In this document: piece by piece, positions 24,169-35,109 of the stretch | Layout of the letters: each line of letters opens with the position of its first letter | Position numbering within the stretch: the first letter of the stretch is position 1 | Assembly: GCA_963681505.1 (NCBI GenBank) | Contig: OY811976.1 | Location: 4,454,003 to 4,518,002, forward strand | DNA length: 64,000 bases | Direction: 5' to 3' | Source of the DNA: Eunapius fragilis | Taxonomy: Eukaryota > Porifera > Demospongiae > Spongillida > Spongillidae | The notes under the pieces: generated by a model | Told to the model about the DNA's origin: nothing | What the model saw: only the letters and a program-made list of their open reading frames with translations | Databases searched by the model: none | Program-made: the position numbers and the translations under genes

Positions 24169-24219
24169 AGCGGAGTGGGGGGGGGGGGGGGGGGCACTTG
24201 CCAGTAATAAAAAAATAAA

Positions 24220-24512
24220 GGAAACAAGTAACGATAAACATTCTCTGACGAGAAAGTTGGTGGGATATAGGAATTGGAGGCAAAGGTGGTGTAAAAAAGA
24301 GGGGAACAAGGTTTTGAGAAAAGGGTAATGAGACAAAAATCCTATATTTAGCACGTGTAAATGTAACAGAACCAAAAGAAGTGCTAAATATAGGATTTTT
24401 TGTCTCATTACCCTTTTCTCAAAACCTTGTTCCCCTCCTTTTTACACCACCTTTGCCTCCAATTCCTATATCCCACCAACTTTCTCGTCAGAGAATGTTA
24501 TTCTTTACTTGT
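24220..24512. mobile_element. Hairpin MITE family A, full copy
   Basis: Arms of about 130 bp, nearly perfect: GGAACAAGGTTTTGAGAAAA...GGGTAATGAGAC pairs with GTCTCATTACCC...TTTTCTCAAAACCTTGTTCC. Outer blocks ACATTCTCTGACGAGAAAG, TTGGTGGGATATAGG and GGTGTAAAA are shared with the family. The middle part of the arms is unlike the middle of other copies, though it pairs within this copy. It lies 50 bases after the KADPE-gene fragment that ends at 24168. Confidence 0.9.
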
Positions 24513-25025
24513 GGTAATTAGTGAATGTCCTTACAATCAGAGCAATACTACTGCCTCCGTAGGGTATTAATTTAAGCTTCATCTGAACCTGCATATAGGA
24601 TTGATTGAGGGTTGATGAATGTCATTAATACAACTTCACTAGCGTCTGGAGGGACAACGGAGAAACGGATCGCTTATCGCGACGGAATGAGAGCACAACG
24701 ATATACAGTTCTATGTTGGTTCCGTGTCTAAAACGGTGTGGTTATAGAGAAACAAACGGTTTCCTGTTTCTCGTGCCCAGTCCTAAAATAATTCTCCATC
24801 GTCGTCGTCTTCTTCTTAGGAAGGTATAACTCGAGCTAGGGACGGTTTAGAAGGACGGGATAGTACCAATCGCTTCGAAATTTACCGGCACGTTATCCTT
24901 ACATGTCATATAGACACATATCAAGTTCTAATTAATAATGTATGTAATAGATTTTTGTTAATAATTTTAGGTCTCTAACCTGCAATAAATATATTTGGTG
25001 TTCCTATCGCAGTTTAGTTGTTACT

Positions 25026-25453
25026 ATGGCTAGTGAAGTTGTTTTTCTAAAAATGCCTTCGCGTAATCAAAAGAAGAGATCTAAGCAACGAGCGGAATAC
25101 CTCCAGAACCAAGACGAGTGCTCGAGCGCTCTACAAGGCCAATCCCGCGCGAAAATAAGAAGGCCTCTGTTAGCGACAGCTACAAGGCCGATCCGGAAAG
25201 GAAGAAGGCCTCTGTACGCGACAACTACAAGGCCGATCCCGAAAAGAAGGCTTCTGTACGCGACAGCTACAAGGCCGATCCCGAAAAGAAGAAGGCCTCT
25301 GTATGCGACAACTACAACGCAGATATTGAATTTATGCGATCTGCTAAAAGGCGGCAATATGAAGAGGACCTCGAGGAGAACCGTGCTGCTAAAAGGCGGC
25401 GATATGATGAGGACCTCGAGGGAAACCGCGCTCTTAACAGGCAGAAATACTAG
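25026..25453 (+). pseudogene. KADPE-repeat gene, best copy, probably frameshifted
   Basis: ATG at 25026 gives MASEVVFLK then MPSRNQKKRSKQRAEYLQNQ, a basic N-terminus. The recognisable repeat lies in another frame from about 25160: four units of about 14 residues, KKASVRDSYKADPE, 42 bp each, then two units of the type KRRRYDEDLEENRAA, ending in a stop at 25451-25453. That repeat frame is favoured because the relic at 12905-13100 encodes the same words. A small shift therefore seems to separate start and repeats near 25130. Proteins with such repeats are familiar to me from invertebrate, perhaps sponge, gene sets without known function. The strong charge pattern could suit nucleic-acid binding; that is a guess. 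Confidence 0.5.
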
Positions 25454-25633
25454 GGCAATTTAGCTGCCATTAAAGCATCTAAAAGGAGTCGGTATTGGAA
25501 TGACCCCGCTGTCCGATTGGCTAAATGTGCTTCCGAGAGGACGCACATTGCTGCCTCCACCATCACCACCAGTGCTGCCCCCGCCTGCGCTTCCACCAGC
25601 ACTACCAGCGCTGCTACACACCACCAGCAGTGC

Positions 25634-25705
25634 TGCCCCCCTTGCCTGCATGGTCACTGCCCCCCTTGCCTGCATGGTCACTGCCCCCCTGGCCTGCCTG
25701 GTCAG
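25634..25705. repeat. 24-bp tandem repeat, three units
   Basis: Units of TGCCCCCCTTGCCTGC plus ATGGTCAC, two exact and the third with three changes, in a Pro/Ala-rich open stretch after the KADPE gene. All three forward frames stay open here because the unit is a multiple of three. Confidence 0.9.
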
Positions 25706-25854
25706 AACAAGCACGGAGGCCGGGGAGGAGGACGGCCCCGAAGAAGAAGAGGGTGCGGGCAAGGACACATCATGCATCATACATTTTACTAATAATAATA
25801 ATTATTATTGAAGACATTTGATTATTGACTACGATAGGGCGAAAAAAAACTTAT

Positions 25855-26145
25855 GAAACTTGTAAATAAAAACATTCTCAAACGAGAGAGTTGTTGGTAT
25901 ATAGGATTGACCAATGGTGGTGTAAAAAGCACGGAAACAAGAGTGACAGAAATTTTACTGGAAAATTGAAATAAGCCTATATTAAGCACATTCACAATAT
26001 AACAGCGCATGCCTGAGTAATGGGCTAAATATAGGCCTATTTCAATTTAAATTTCTGTCACTCTTGTTTCCGTGCTTTTTACACCACCATTGGTCAATCC
26101 TATATACCAACAACTCTCTCGTTAGAGAATGTTTTTATTTACTTG
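25855..26145. mobile_element. Hairpin MITE family A, full copy
   Basis: Arms of about 125 bp pair closely: GGTGTAAAAAGCACGG and AACAAGAGTGACAGAAATTT against AAATTTCTGTCACTCTTGTT and CCGTGCTTTTTACACC. Outer blocks match the other copies; the middle of the arms is private to this copy. It follows the KADPE-repeat gene by about 400 bp, as the copy at 24220 follows its relic. Confidence 0.9.
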
Positions 26146-26571
26146 TACAATATAACATTGAATGAAATGTTTTGGCTGTGAACAGTTCAAAAGTTAAAAA
26201 GGTTTGAAGTGTGTGAACTTGCAATAATGAGACACTCCCGCATTATCAGATTAGGCCGATTGGTCGCAAATGGCCGCTTTTGTTTATAAATGGAAATCTA
26301 ATAGTATTGATCTATGGAGATCTAATAGTATTGCCAGTACGCTGCACAATGCTCTCAGTTGCTATACAGAGTACTAAGGGTCTCTGATAATGTCACTGGA
26401 GTTTACAAACAATGGGACGATGCGTGGCGTTTTTTCATCACACTCGTGGCTGCTGTAACTGATGATATTGCTGCATGGTACATTGTTGCATGAGGATGAA
26501 GCGGAACAGCGAAGAATATGCATGTGTTGCAGTTATGAGACGTTCAGATGTAGAAGCCCTCACATTATAGA

Positions 26572-29337
26572 ATGGTATGTGATTCCAGGGAGATGGTTAC
26601 ATTTCCAAAGACCCATTTAACAAGTAGCTATAGACGTACATCCAACAGCACAGCTGAGGACTCTGCCAGTCATGAAAGACTTCCAACTACCGTCGAGGTT
26701 GATTTAACCTCCATATCAGCAGGACCAAGCAAGAAACCCATAGACAGTGATAGTGTGGGTGATCGCACACATGAAAAGAAGTAGGCTGTAATTTTATACA
26801 AGCAATGAGAAAGAAAAAAGCAATTCTGAAGGGAAAAAGAACTGGCTAATTTCTTATAATCAAAGGATTGGAACACTGTCTTGAACACTGCAGCTGGAGA
26901 TTCACACTCACAATTTTGTGATGAAGAGGACATCTCTGTTACTGTAGATGATCTCTCAAAGGCAAAAGTTATGGAATTGACTATACGAGCATCATTGCTT
27001 CATTGGTTGTATACAGAGTTGAACAATTTTAGACAAAAGCCAGAAAACATGTAAGGTAAGCTGCCATATTTGAACCGGTTTTTAAACGGACTGTACAAGT
27101 CAAACGCATCGTTAGGAGAACGTTTTAACACCACCAAGTGTCACTACTGATGGATGCGCACCATACCATCGTTTTAAATGTTTTCCAGCACCTTTTGTTT
27201 TGTATATCCACTCGCACCTCTGAGGGGGGGGGGGGGGGTTTCGCAATGAGTGCCAAATTAGAACAGGGGGTGTGTCGTAGCTTTTTTAATAGTTTCAATC
27301 GTACAGACAAAAAAATACTTTTGCGTTCTCTGTCTGCAACTATGTCACTTTCTGTTAGTTTGAGGGGTAGTGATTTTAAAAACGCCATGCATTGCAAGAG
27401 CTAGCAAAAGCCCTCCTTTCCCCCATCTTTCTATTCATAAGTCATGAAACATCGATTTTAAGCTTAAAACTTTGTTATAAGTGGTTACGCGGAAGAGCTA
27501 CTTCAAGTCAAAGAGAGAGAGGCTTCGTGACCTCCATTGAAAATTACCGGAAGTGAGTACTAAATGAGCCATAGCTTGCATGGTGGAAATTGGATCGCTA
27601 AGTTACGGTTATAACACAAATCTACGCAAGAAAGAATGAGTTTCAAATCCCTACCTCTTCTACAGCCCCCTGAGAATCGCTGGAATTCAGCAAAACAAAA
27701 CTTGTTAACCTATACTTGGTTAAATTATTGTAATAAATACTATTGGAAAATTATTGATAGATGCGCGTATATCGGGTACACAATCGGCTATGATTTTTAT
27801 GGCGTTCAGATCAGTGGTGACGTGTCCTGGGCACTGCAGTTTGGCCTTATATTTACCAAATGCTAGGCCTACTTCCTTTGACCCCACGAACGGGTCGGTT
27901 CTGTGGAGCGATATCGTTTACATAAGTCCATCGTGACACCTTTACTATTAACTGGGATAGGCGCTTTCCCTTTCGCTGCCAGCCATTTCTTCCACGCTTA
28001 GCCTCCAAGAAATAAGAGGTTTACTAACTAGCTTTCGTACTACGTGAAAACAAATTAACTACTTAGGGGCGTAGTTCGCTAAAGGGTATTATCAACTGTG
28101 GTTATAGGCTGCGGTTATTCTGACCCCCCCCTGTTCCAATAAGGCCAACCTGTTCTAATATGGCAGTTTACCTTATGTAGTGGCTGAAAGGTGCTTGATT
28201 CATGCTTGTCCAAATGTTTACGTTCGAACCCTTTTGCGTTGGAAGAGGGATTTTGAGTTGGGAGGTTTTACGTTCACACCCTCCAATAAAGGCCGTTGTC
28301 AGAGACCATGATGTTTTTCAAAATGAAAGCTAGAACTTTTATTATGTTGAATGCTGCCCCAAAAGGAATACCCAATATGAAAGTAACTGACTTAAGCTTC
28401 CAGGTATTTATCAACACCGTTCTCCTGATAATTATTGATGTTCAGACACTCGATCATGATAAGTGGTATTCGTCCTCCAATTTCCAAAGAGACAGCTCGG
28501 AAGTGACTATACAAACTGGGTTGTACAAGCAAGTACATTTTTAGCGGTGTGTATTTTGATGGGCATGACCGACAGGATGTACTTGATTATCGGGATAGCT
28601 GGCTTGCTCGAAGACAAGAGAGTGAAAAGTACATGCCTTTATATCTTCAAATCAAAATGCATGAAGCAAAGGATCTTCTTGCACACTGGATCCTGAAAGT
28701 GGTGAAAAGGTGGAATGTGATGAGATGCTCATTTCTGAGGCTATCATCAAGTGTCAAGACTTCAAAGAAGCTCTCAATGATTCAGCTCTTGCACAATACA
28801 TTAGAAGTAGAGGGCACAAGTGTGATTTTACAATCCCAAATATCATTGTGACTGTTCTGCAATTGATTATTGCTGGGTACGGTCAATGGTTTTCATGACG
28901 AAGTTTTGCAATTTCAACTTCTGTGACACGGTTAAACTAATACCTTCATCTCTGCTTGAGGATTACATTTCACTATATACTATTTGAAAGTATTTTCGTA
29001 AGAAATGTGACTATCAGAGACTTTACATGAGGAAAGTGATTGCATCTGAAGCTGTGAAGCAATTTAAGCAGTTTAAATCTCATCAAACAATTTTATTTTC
29101 TGAGTATCAGAATTTAGGGGAGAAGTTCAAACCACCATGGCACAAGAATAAGGAAGCCAGGGCAAAATGGATGAAGGAGAAACTTGCTGAGGAACAGTTG
29201 TTTCTCGTGATGGTCTGCAGCCATCTTCTGCTGCCCTAACCCAACTAGATAGTGAAATAGACAGTGACCAAGAAGATAGTGCGTATGAGTTACAGGATTC
29301 TGATGACGACTACAGAGTCAGTGAGAATGATGGATGA
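26572..29337 (+). pseudogene. Broken DDE transposase (Tc1/IS630-like)
   Basis: Coding pieces in several frames. Recognisable words in order: YFDGHDRQDVLDYR near 28551 (a motif that precedes the catalytic core in this transposase group), CDEMLISEAIIKCQDF near 28715, RSRGHKCDF, then a KYHC stretch near 28845 where the family has its HCELN-IE-W motif, and KYFRK.CDYQRLYM followed by KQFKQFKSHQTI near 28985-29095. An acidic tail with DSDDDYR closes at about 29337. Between 27.1 and 28.3 kb the frame is lost and foreign DNA is likely (a poly-G run at about 27224). Several stops and shifts are present, so it is inactive. The first part (26572-26784, Ser/Thr-rich) may be its N-terminus. Superfamily placement is from motif memory. 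Confidence 0.6.
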
Positions 29338-29339
29338 TG

Positions 29340-31152
29340 CAAACAATACTGCAGCTTACAACATTGTATGTATACAGTAGCGTATTCCAGTTATGCCATT
29401 GTAAAGATATGAATTCGCGCGATCACTCACGTGCATGCGTCGTGCGCACCCTAATTAAAAACAATGCTGTCTAATTAATTTTCAATGTCTTATATCTAAA
29501 TGACATGAATCGACATGAGCCACCAGCGTAATAATGCTTAGCTTCTGCTAATTCAACTAGTGATTCAGTAGAAGACATGTCAAATGTCCAAGAATAAACC
29601 TTGTGGAAAGATAGCTTTGCATCTGCAGCTTGGTGCGTATAACCTACTTTTTGAATACTACCATCTAAAGATACAACAATTATAATAGTGTTGGTAATAC
29701 ACATTGCTTGTGTTATTAATGAACGCAGTAGTTTCTTATAAGATTCACAATAACCATAAATAAATATGATGTGTTTCTTTCTACCATAGATAGAAGAATA
29801 CCTGGATTCGAAACGCGTCACGTGATCCATTGAATTGTCAATTGTAGGCGGCGGACCCTATGAAGCGAACTGTGTTTCCATTGACCCTTTTGCTTTTTCT
29901 CCAACTTTCACTGCTCAACACAAAAATCGTTATCTTCGGCATTCTTCGTACTCCTACTTGTCTTACTTTCCAGGTTAGTGACTATTGTTCATGCAATTCA
30001 CTAAGCATACTCTACGTAGGTACCGTATCTGTCATTTCAGCCGCTTCGGAACATATATCTCAACTTAGAAAAGCTTCCAACCATTCATTTCTATAAGCAA
30101 AACATTGCATTTTTCCTCTATGGAATGAACCTATATCTGTTGTAAGGGGCTTCAGCGTGTGGGTACAACTGCACGGTGAACACGTAGCGGACCTATCGTG
30201 TTTCGGTACATAGTGTGTGAGTTAGACACACGCAGCAAAGTCCAATTTTGCTTTTAAATGTTAAGCATGAGTTTTTTATGTGTGGAACGCGTACTGTCAA
30301 AGGTAGACCAAAGTTACGCGTTATGTGCAAATGTCTTCTAGTTTTGTGGGTTATATTCATTTAACCCGATATCCGATATGTGCTCTTGCGCACGGTTAAG
30401 GCAAGCTAGATAGCATTTAGACACATCTACGCAGTTACTATGATCAGTTGAAGGGAACGCAGGTACATGTATAGTGATTAAAGTTGTATCTAAGGTTTTT
30501 ATACTTAATTAACGGCCCTTGGTATCGCCATATAAATTTATTATACCAAATGTGTCACGTGCCGAAACGCGGATCATTTCTAATTATCTCCATATCCAGG
30601 TATTCTTCTATCTATGTTTCTACCAACATCTACATCCATTATGTGGGGGTAATTGCACTTTCACAATTTTTGGCGATTTGTGACAGTTGCTTTCACATCC
30701 TTCCTCACAATGAAACGTCTTTTTTTAAACATGCAAGTCTCTTTGATTAAGAGAACGAACCACCTCTAGGTCGAGGGGTTATCATTCACCATACCTCACT
30801 GACCTCATGTCATCCTGCTTCAAAATTCGTTGCGCTAATATATCAGTCATGCATGTATGCTTTCGTTGCGCCTTCAGCTTATTTGGAGTTTAATACACCT
30901 TGTTCCGCGAGATATTCTTTACGCGGGATTTTACCGCGGAATTACGAAAATCAATAACCAACCACAACTCAAATACGGAAAATTGTAAATTGTTTAGAAT
31001 TATGTCTGCCCTTTCCTCGAGCTTTACCTAGTATATATGTAATTTAAAAAATTGGAGCCAGCATTATTGTTCCATACTTACAACGCGGACACGTTTAGGA
31101 TCACTCTTGAGCTGTCCCACCTGTATAAAAAAGGGCTTAATTCAAAAATTAT
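29340..31152. other. Non-coding; short inverted repeat
   Basis: A 21-base block CCAGGTATTCTTCTATCTAT(G) occurs on the minus strand near 29780-29803 and on the plus strand near 30597-30617, both near a TCACGTG, giving a loosely mirrored pair 800 bp apart. A 119-codon minus-strand frame at 29471-29830 covers the left arm and is not recognised as a protein. Confidence 0.4.
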
Positions 31153-31310
31153 GCTTTACGCAAGACATTTGTCCTTCGTACGGGATATCAGGTGAATAGG
31201 GTTAACAATAAACGGTTCAATACACTTTCTTGTCACCCAACTCCAGTAAGGAATATAGTAAACAGCGGAAATTTTTTTAAATGGATGCATGCACAATTCG
31301 GACTGTCATC

Positions 31311-31316
31311 TTTATT
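31311..31316 (-). terminator. Candidate polyadenylation signal of P3H gene
   Basis: Read on the minus strand this is AATAAA, about 120 bases after the stop codon of the last prolyl 3-hydroxylase exon. It is the nearest canonical signal seen. Confidence 0.5.
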
Positions 31317-31436
31317 TATATTTTGTGCGGTAAGAGTACCTTCACTTTATCATACTTGTACTCCACACAATTGTTCTATTTTTGTAATGGAATGAGCTCA
31401 TTCAGAAGTCACATAATTAAGATAACAAGACAGTTT

Positions 31437-31625
31437 TTACGAATATGATGCACCATTTAGCATTTTAGCAGCAACATCATAGGAATTCTCTTGGTGGTCA
31501 GGATCCAGGGTAAACCATAAGGCCACAGCACACCTCCTTCCTTTGGTGACTGCAGTGACTCCATGCATATTCTCTTTTCCTGCAGAAAAAGCCACCATTC
31601 TACCGCACTGGCCATTCACATAATG
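31437..31625 (-). CDS. P3H (leprecan family): Prolyl 3-hydroxylase, last exon
   Basis: Acceptor TCACCCTAG, then 62 codons and TAA. The peptide matches the C-terminal half of the leprecan 2-oxoglutarate/Fe(II) oxygenase domain: QCGRMVAFSAGKENMHGV, then TKGRRCAVALWFTLDP. It supplies the distal iron-binding His (in MHGV) and the Arg (in GRRCA) that holds 2-oxoglutarate. These enzymes hydroxylate the 3 position of proline in collagen inside the endoplasmic reticulum. The protein ends MLNGASYS with no KDEL-type retention signal, unlike vertebrate P3H proteins, so retention may depend on a partner or on an alternative last exon. It joins in phase 0 to the exon at 41570, across a 9.9-kb intron. Confidence 0.92.
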   Translation of the reverse strand, partial: HYVNGQCGRMVAFSAGKENMHGVTAVTKGRRCAVALWFTLDPDHQENSYDVAAKMLNGASYS

Positions 31626-32039
31626 CTAGGGTGAGAAAAAATATTTAAATACTGTATTCGAAATGATACATACAATGGCATTTCAGTGCATGCATACTTC
31701 ACAACCTAACATGTCGTCTGTAATAACAAATGCATGCAAAGATCATGTTGTAGCTTAAATATCTGTTGAAGCAATGCTGCATCCGTTCTCGGGTGTGCTG
31801 GTTTAGATTTTGATGTAGATTAGTTATATACTACATTTGTCTACAGTTGAACGTTAGGCCTATGTAATAATTAGTGATATTATGTTACCATTTTAAAAGA
31901 TGCTGTAGCATTGTTAACACAAATACTGGACCTGTGCTCAACTAATATTTGGGTCTTGAGTAGAGACAAAGCAGGAGTTTAGTTCTTATTTTGACACCAG
32001 CATGATAGGCTTGTTCGTTGTATTCGAAGCATAGGCGAG

Positions 32040-33970
32040 GTATAGGAACAATGTGTAACATACTAATCACAAAATTTCTTATCCATCATTGACTTCATCT
32101 CTGCCTTATTTTCCACAAATGAACGTCTTAAGGCCACTGATTCACAGTGGGTTAGGACCCCAACATTTGAGTTGGGTATAATGTATATGTTTTGATTTTT
32201 ATAATTTTTATTATAACTCCTTGCTGCACTATAATCTGTAGGAAGAAGTTCCGTATTGTTATGGCTCATAACTGGCAGGCTGTCAAACCATTGATCAGGA
32301 CAATTTTATTGGAAGTACAATTGCAATTATATTGTGCTGGAACCTTAAAGGATTGAGTTATGGATATATGTAATACATAGTATTTTGCAATGATACCAAA
32401 TTTGTAGTGTTTGTAACTTTCAAGGCATGAAGGCATGAATTCTAAATGTTTTGCCACAAAAATCATTAAAAATTCTTCTTGTACCAAGTTTAAACTCATG
32501 GCTAGTTGAAGCTACAGCCACCTGAGTCATAAATGACTCATGAATACAATTAGCTACCATTTACCACAAGCAATATTTTACCACCTCCCGCCGCGTTCTA
32601 AGTTAGAATGACAAAAGTTTAAAACAACAATGGTATACACAGTGCCATGTTTTAATAATAATATACATTTAACAAGACAATTTCTGCCTGTTTTCTGGCG
32701 CCTGGGCGCCTTACACTACACTATGTGTATACGCCGCGCTGTCTTCTTGTTGCACGCAGACAATAGCACAATAGGGTTTTGTTCATTGTGTAGATGCCTG
32801 TGTGCCCACGCTGACCTCTGTGGAGCTAATTGTTAGTAACAACTAGCTTTGAAGTGATTATAACATCTATCCTTTCTGCGCATCGACGATCAAAGTTTAA
32901 TTACAGTGTTTCGTTAAAGAATTTCATTCTTAGGCGGCTGCAAGTTAGAGATTGAAAACACCAGTACGTGTGAGATAGACAATAGTGAGGCTTGGGAGAG
33001 ATATGTAAAGTGATTTGAAGCAATACCAAGGCAGTTGAACAATTTATAGCTGATAAAAAATAAGAGGGAAGAACCTGTAGAGCATATAACAACACCAACC
33101 TGCGCATATAAAGAGATCATTTAGCTTGGAAAACTACCCAGCATGAAAACTGATCTGATGTTACAACATGGTTATGGATTAAGTCTGATCCTATAGTTTT
33201 CATTCCAATGCTGGTTTTGTGGTGGGAGCACAATGTTCGATCTTGTGATCAGCATGTAACTGATGCAAGATCAAGTTGCTACTCTTTGGAAGAAAATCTA
33301 CTTACCTGCATGTTTGCAGTTGATAAGGATACAGGAACATAATCTTGTTCATAAAAGTCAACTTTTTATGTGCTATCGAGCTAAACTTCTTTAGCCAGCA
33401 TTCAGACCATATTGGTCAATTCTTGATTTTACATTTTTGATTTTATTGTTATAAGGTTCATATCTATATTGTTTCTTTTTTTCCCCTGCAACCTATGTAC
33501 ACTAATAGCAATGTCTGCAACATATTTGGGTTACATTAACATTTTAATAATGAACGATATTCAAATGAAACAGAACTTGATTATTTTGGCTTGAAATCTT
33601 TTACTTTTATAATCATTAAATTTGATTAATAAATTGTACAATATAATACGACCAATTACACTGTGTAATAACCCTAATAATGTCTACATGACCTCTATTT
33701 TTAAACCACTGTGTGATTATGACGTAATTGAACCTTCCTACCCAGCAGTGGCTACATTTAAAATATAGGTCTGGGTTTCACGAGGCGTCAAGCATGAAAT
33801 GTAGGCACTAGGTGACTCTGGCATGATAATAGGTATGAACATCTTCAGTACATTGATGCAACATCAAAAGGTATTGATATTAATTATGTCATAATGATGA
33901 AATCATGAACATAACAGTCAACATAATATAAATTTCCATTAGGCTGCCTTAACTTTCCTGTTTATCGATA
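32040..33970. repeat. Split relative of the 57-59 kb foldback
   Basis: Three blocks match the large palindrome: 32046-32135 with 57895-57995 (AGGAACAATGTGTAACAT, AATGAACGTCTTAAGGCCAC), 33735-33790 with 58013-58070 (CCCAGCAGTGGCTACATTTA), and 33868-33965 with 59041-59150 (TTATGTCATAATGATGAAAT, CCATTAGGCTGCCTTAACTT). About 1.6 kb of other DNA separates the first two blocks here, so this copy appears interrupted. It sits in the last P3H intron. Confidence 0.65.
32743..32836 (+). pseudogene. piggyBac C-terminal Cys-rich fragment (weak)
   Basis: A short frame reads FCSLCRCLCAHADLC, comparable to YYCSLCRFALHADCF of the piggyBac piece near 42334, and the underlying bases also align (TTGTTCATTGTG...). 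It looks like a scrap of the zinc-binding tail of a piggyBac transposase within the interrupted repeat. Confidence 0.4.
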
Positions 33971-34065
33971 TACTTTGAGGAGACTTATAGCAAGGAAGCA
34001 ATAAACATTGAACGTTTCATACCTGTCTCCGCTACAGGAAAAATGTACCCACCCACATTGACCTT

Positions 34066-34066
<1 letters not shown>

Positions 34067-34102
<36 letters not shown>
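34067..34102. repeat. (CA)18 microsatellite
   Basis: Uninterrupted CA dinucleotides, 36 bp, inside the last P3H intron. Confidence 0.95.
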
Positions 34103-34105
<3 letters not shown>

Positions 34106-35109
34106 AATATGTAACCAGTGAGAGCCCATTTCTATTAATGTTTGTCTAGGAAGCTTTGAACCATTTAACTAAAAACAATGCACGTTACAGACTTAGATAC
34201 AACACTGGAAATAGTGCTAAGCCTCTGACAGTGAGTTGCACTACCATTTTCACACCAATGATAAACTTTGCATGATTGAGTTCATAAAAATCATTCAAAT
34301 CTCACCAGTGTTAATGATTTGCTGCCATATCATGCCAATGGGCGTTAAAATAAATTACGCAGGTCCTGCTGAATCATGCCATTTGGTGTGCAGCTGTATC
34401 ATTAATAGTCCTTTAATTAGCATGTGCGTTAGGAGTGTTTGATTGAAGAAATGAAAGTATGTGAAAAGTTTAGTTCTGTAGTCATCATTGGACCATCTGA
34501 AGGTTCAATGGATAAATGCAGATATCGTTAGATTAGTGACACCACCTGACATGTATTGCTGCTAATAACAAGAAAGTATGACTAAATATTTTTTTGTACT
34601 ATGGTCAAGTGTTAACATAGTAGGCATGCTTTAAGTAAACATGGCAAACAAGCTAATGAAAGCATAGAGGAAGGCACTATATTTTAAACCTAGAAACCTA
34701 CAGCAAGCAAGTGTTGAAGGGTATGCTGCAAAGCGGCAAAGAAACAATGTCCAGGTTTGCCATGATTCTCATAAGATCACATTCTTGGGGATTACGTGTC
34801 TAACCAGTGTCACAGCATAGTTGATCCGCCGGATATATTATCCGGATAGACAATTTGTATTAGGATATTTTATCCGATAGGATAATTAAATCCGGTATAC
34901 TTTAACCTACGTTAGGATATTTTATCCGCCAGCTGCTAGCCCGCATGGAAATACTTTGTAGTGGTTCCTTTAGCAAATGAGCAGCTGTAAAGTCACAGAG
35001 CAGTGCTACAACATTTTGCTTGACTACTTAGCTTCAAAAAGCAAAGGAAATTGCGCTTATCCTTCTGGACTTACTGCGAACGAAAAGTGAGGGATACGCC
35101 AATAAGCTA

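Larger units (their letters stand above)
23171..31192. mobile_element. Candidate 8-kb transposon with 40-bp TIRs
   Basis: Bases 23171-23210 and the reverse complement of 31153-31192 match at 38 of 40 positions (ACCTGAT.TCCC.TACGAAGG and onward); both differences are G/A transitions. The enclosed 8 kb holds a broken DDE transposase (26572-29337, plus strand) and two relics of a KADPE-repeat gene, plus younger hairpin elements. The simplest reading is one large, old DNA transposon with those genes as cargo. Against it, no clear target duplication is visible (left flank GATATTA, right flank GAATAGG), and the match stops sharply after 40 bp. The two ends could instead be two independent short elements. 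Confidence 0.4.

Noticed and set aside
29471-29830. 119-codon minus-strand frame
   Set aside because: Overlaps an inverted repeat arm, and no recognisable domain or neighbouring exon was found.
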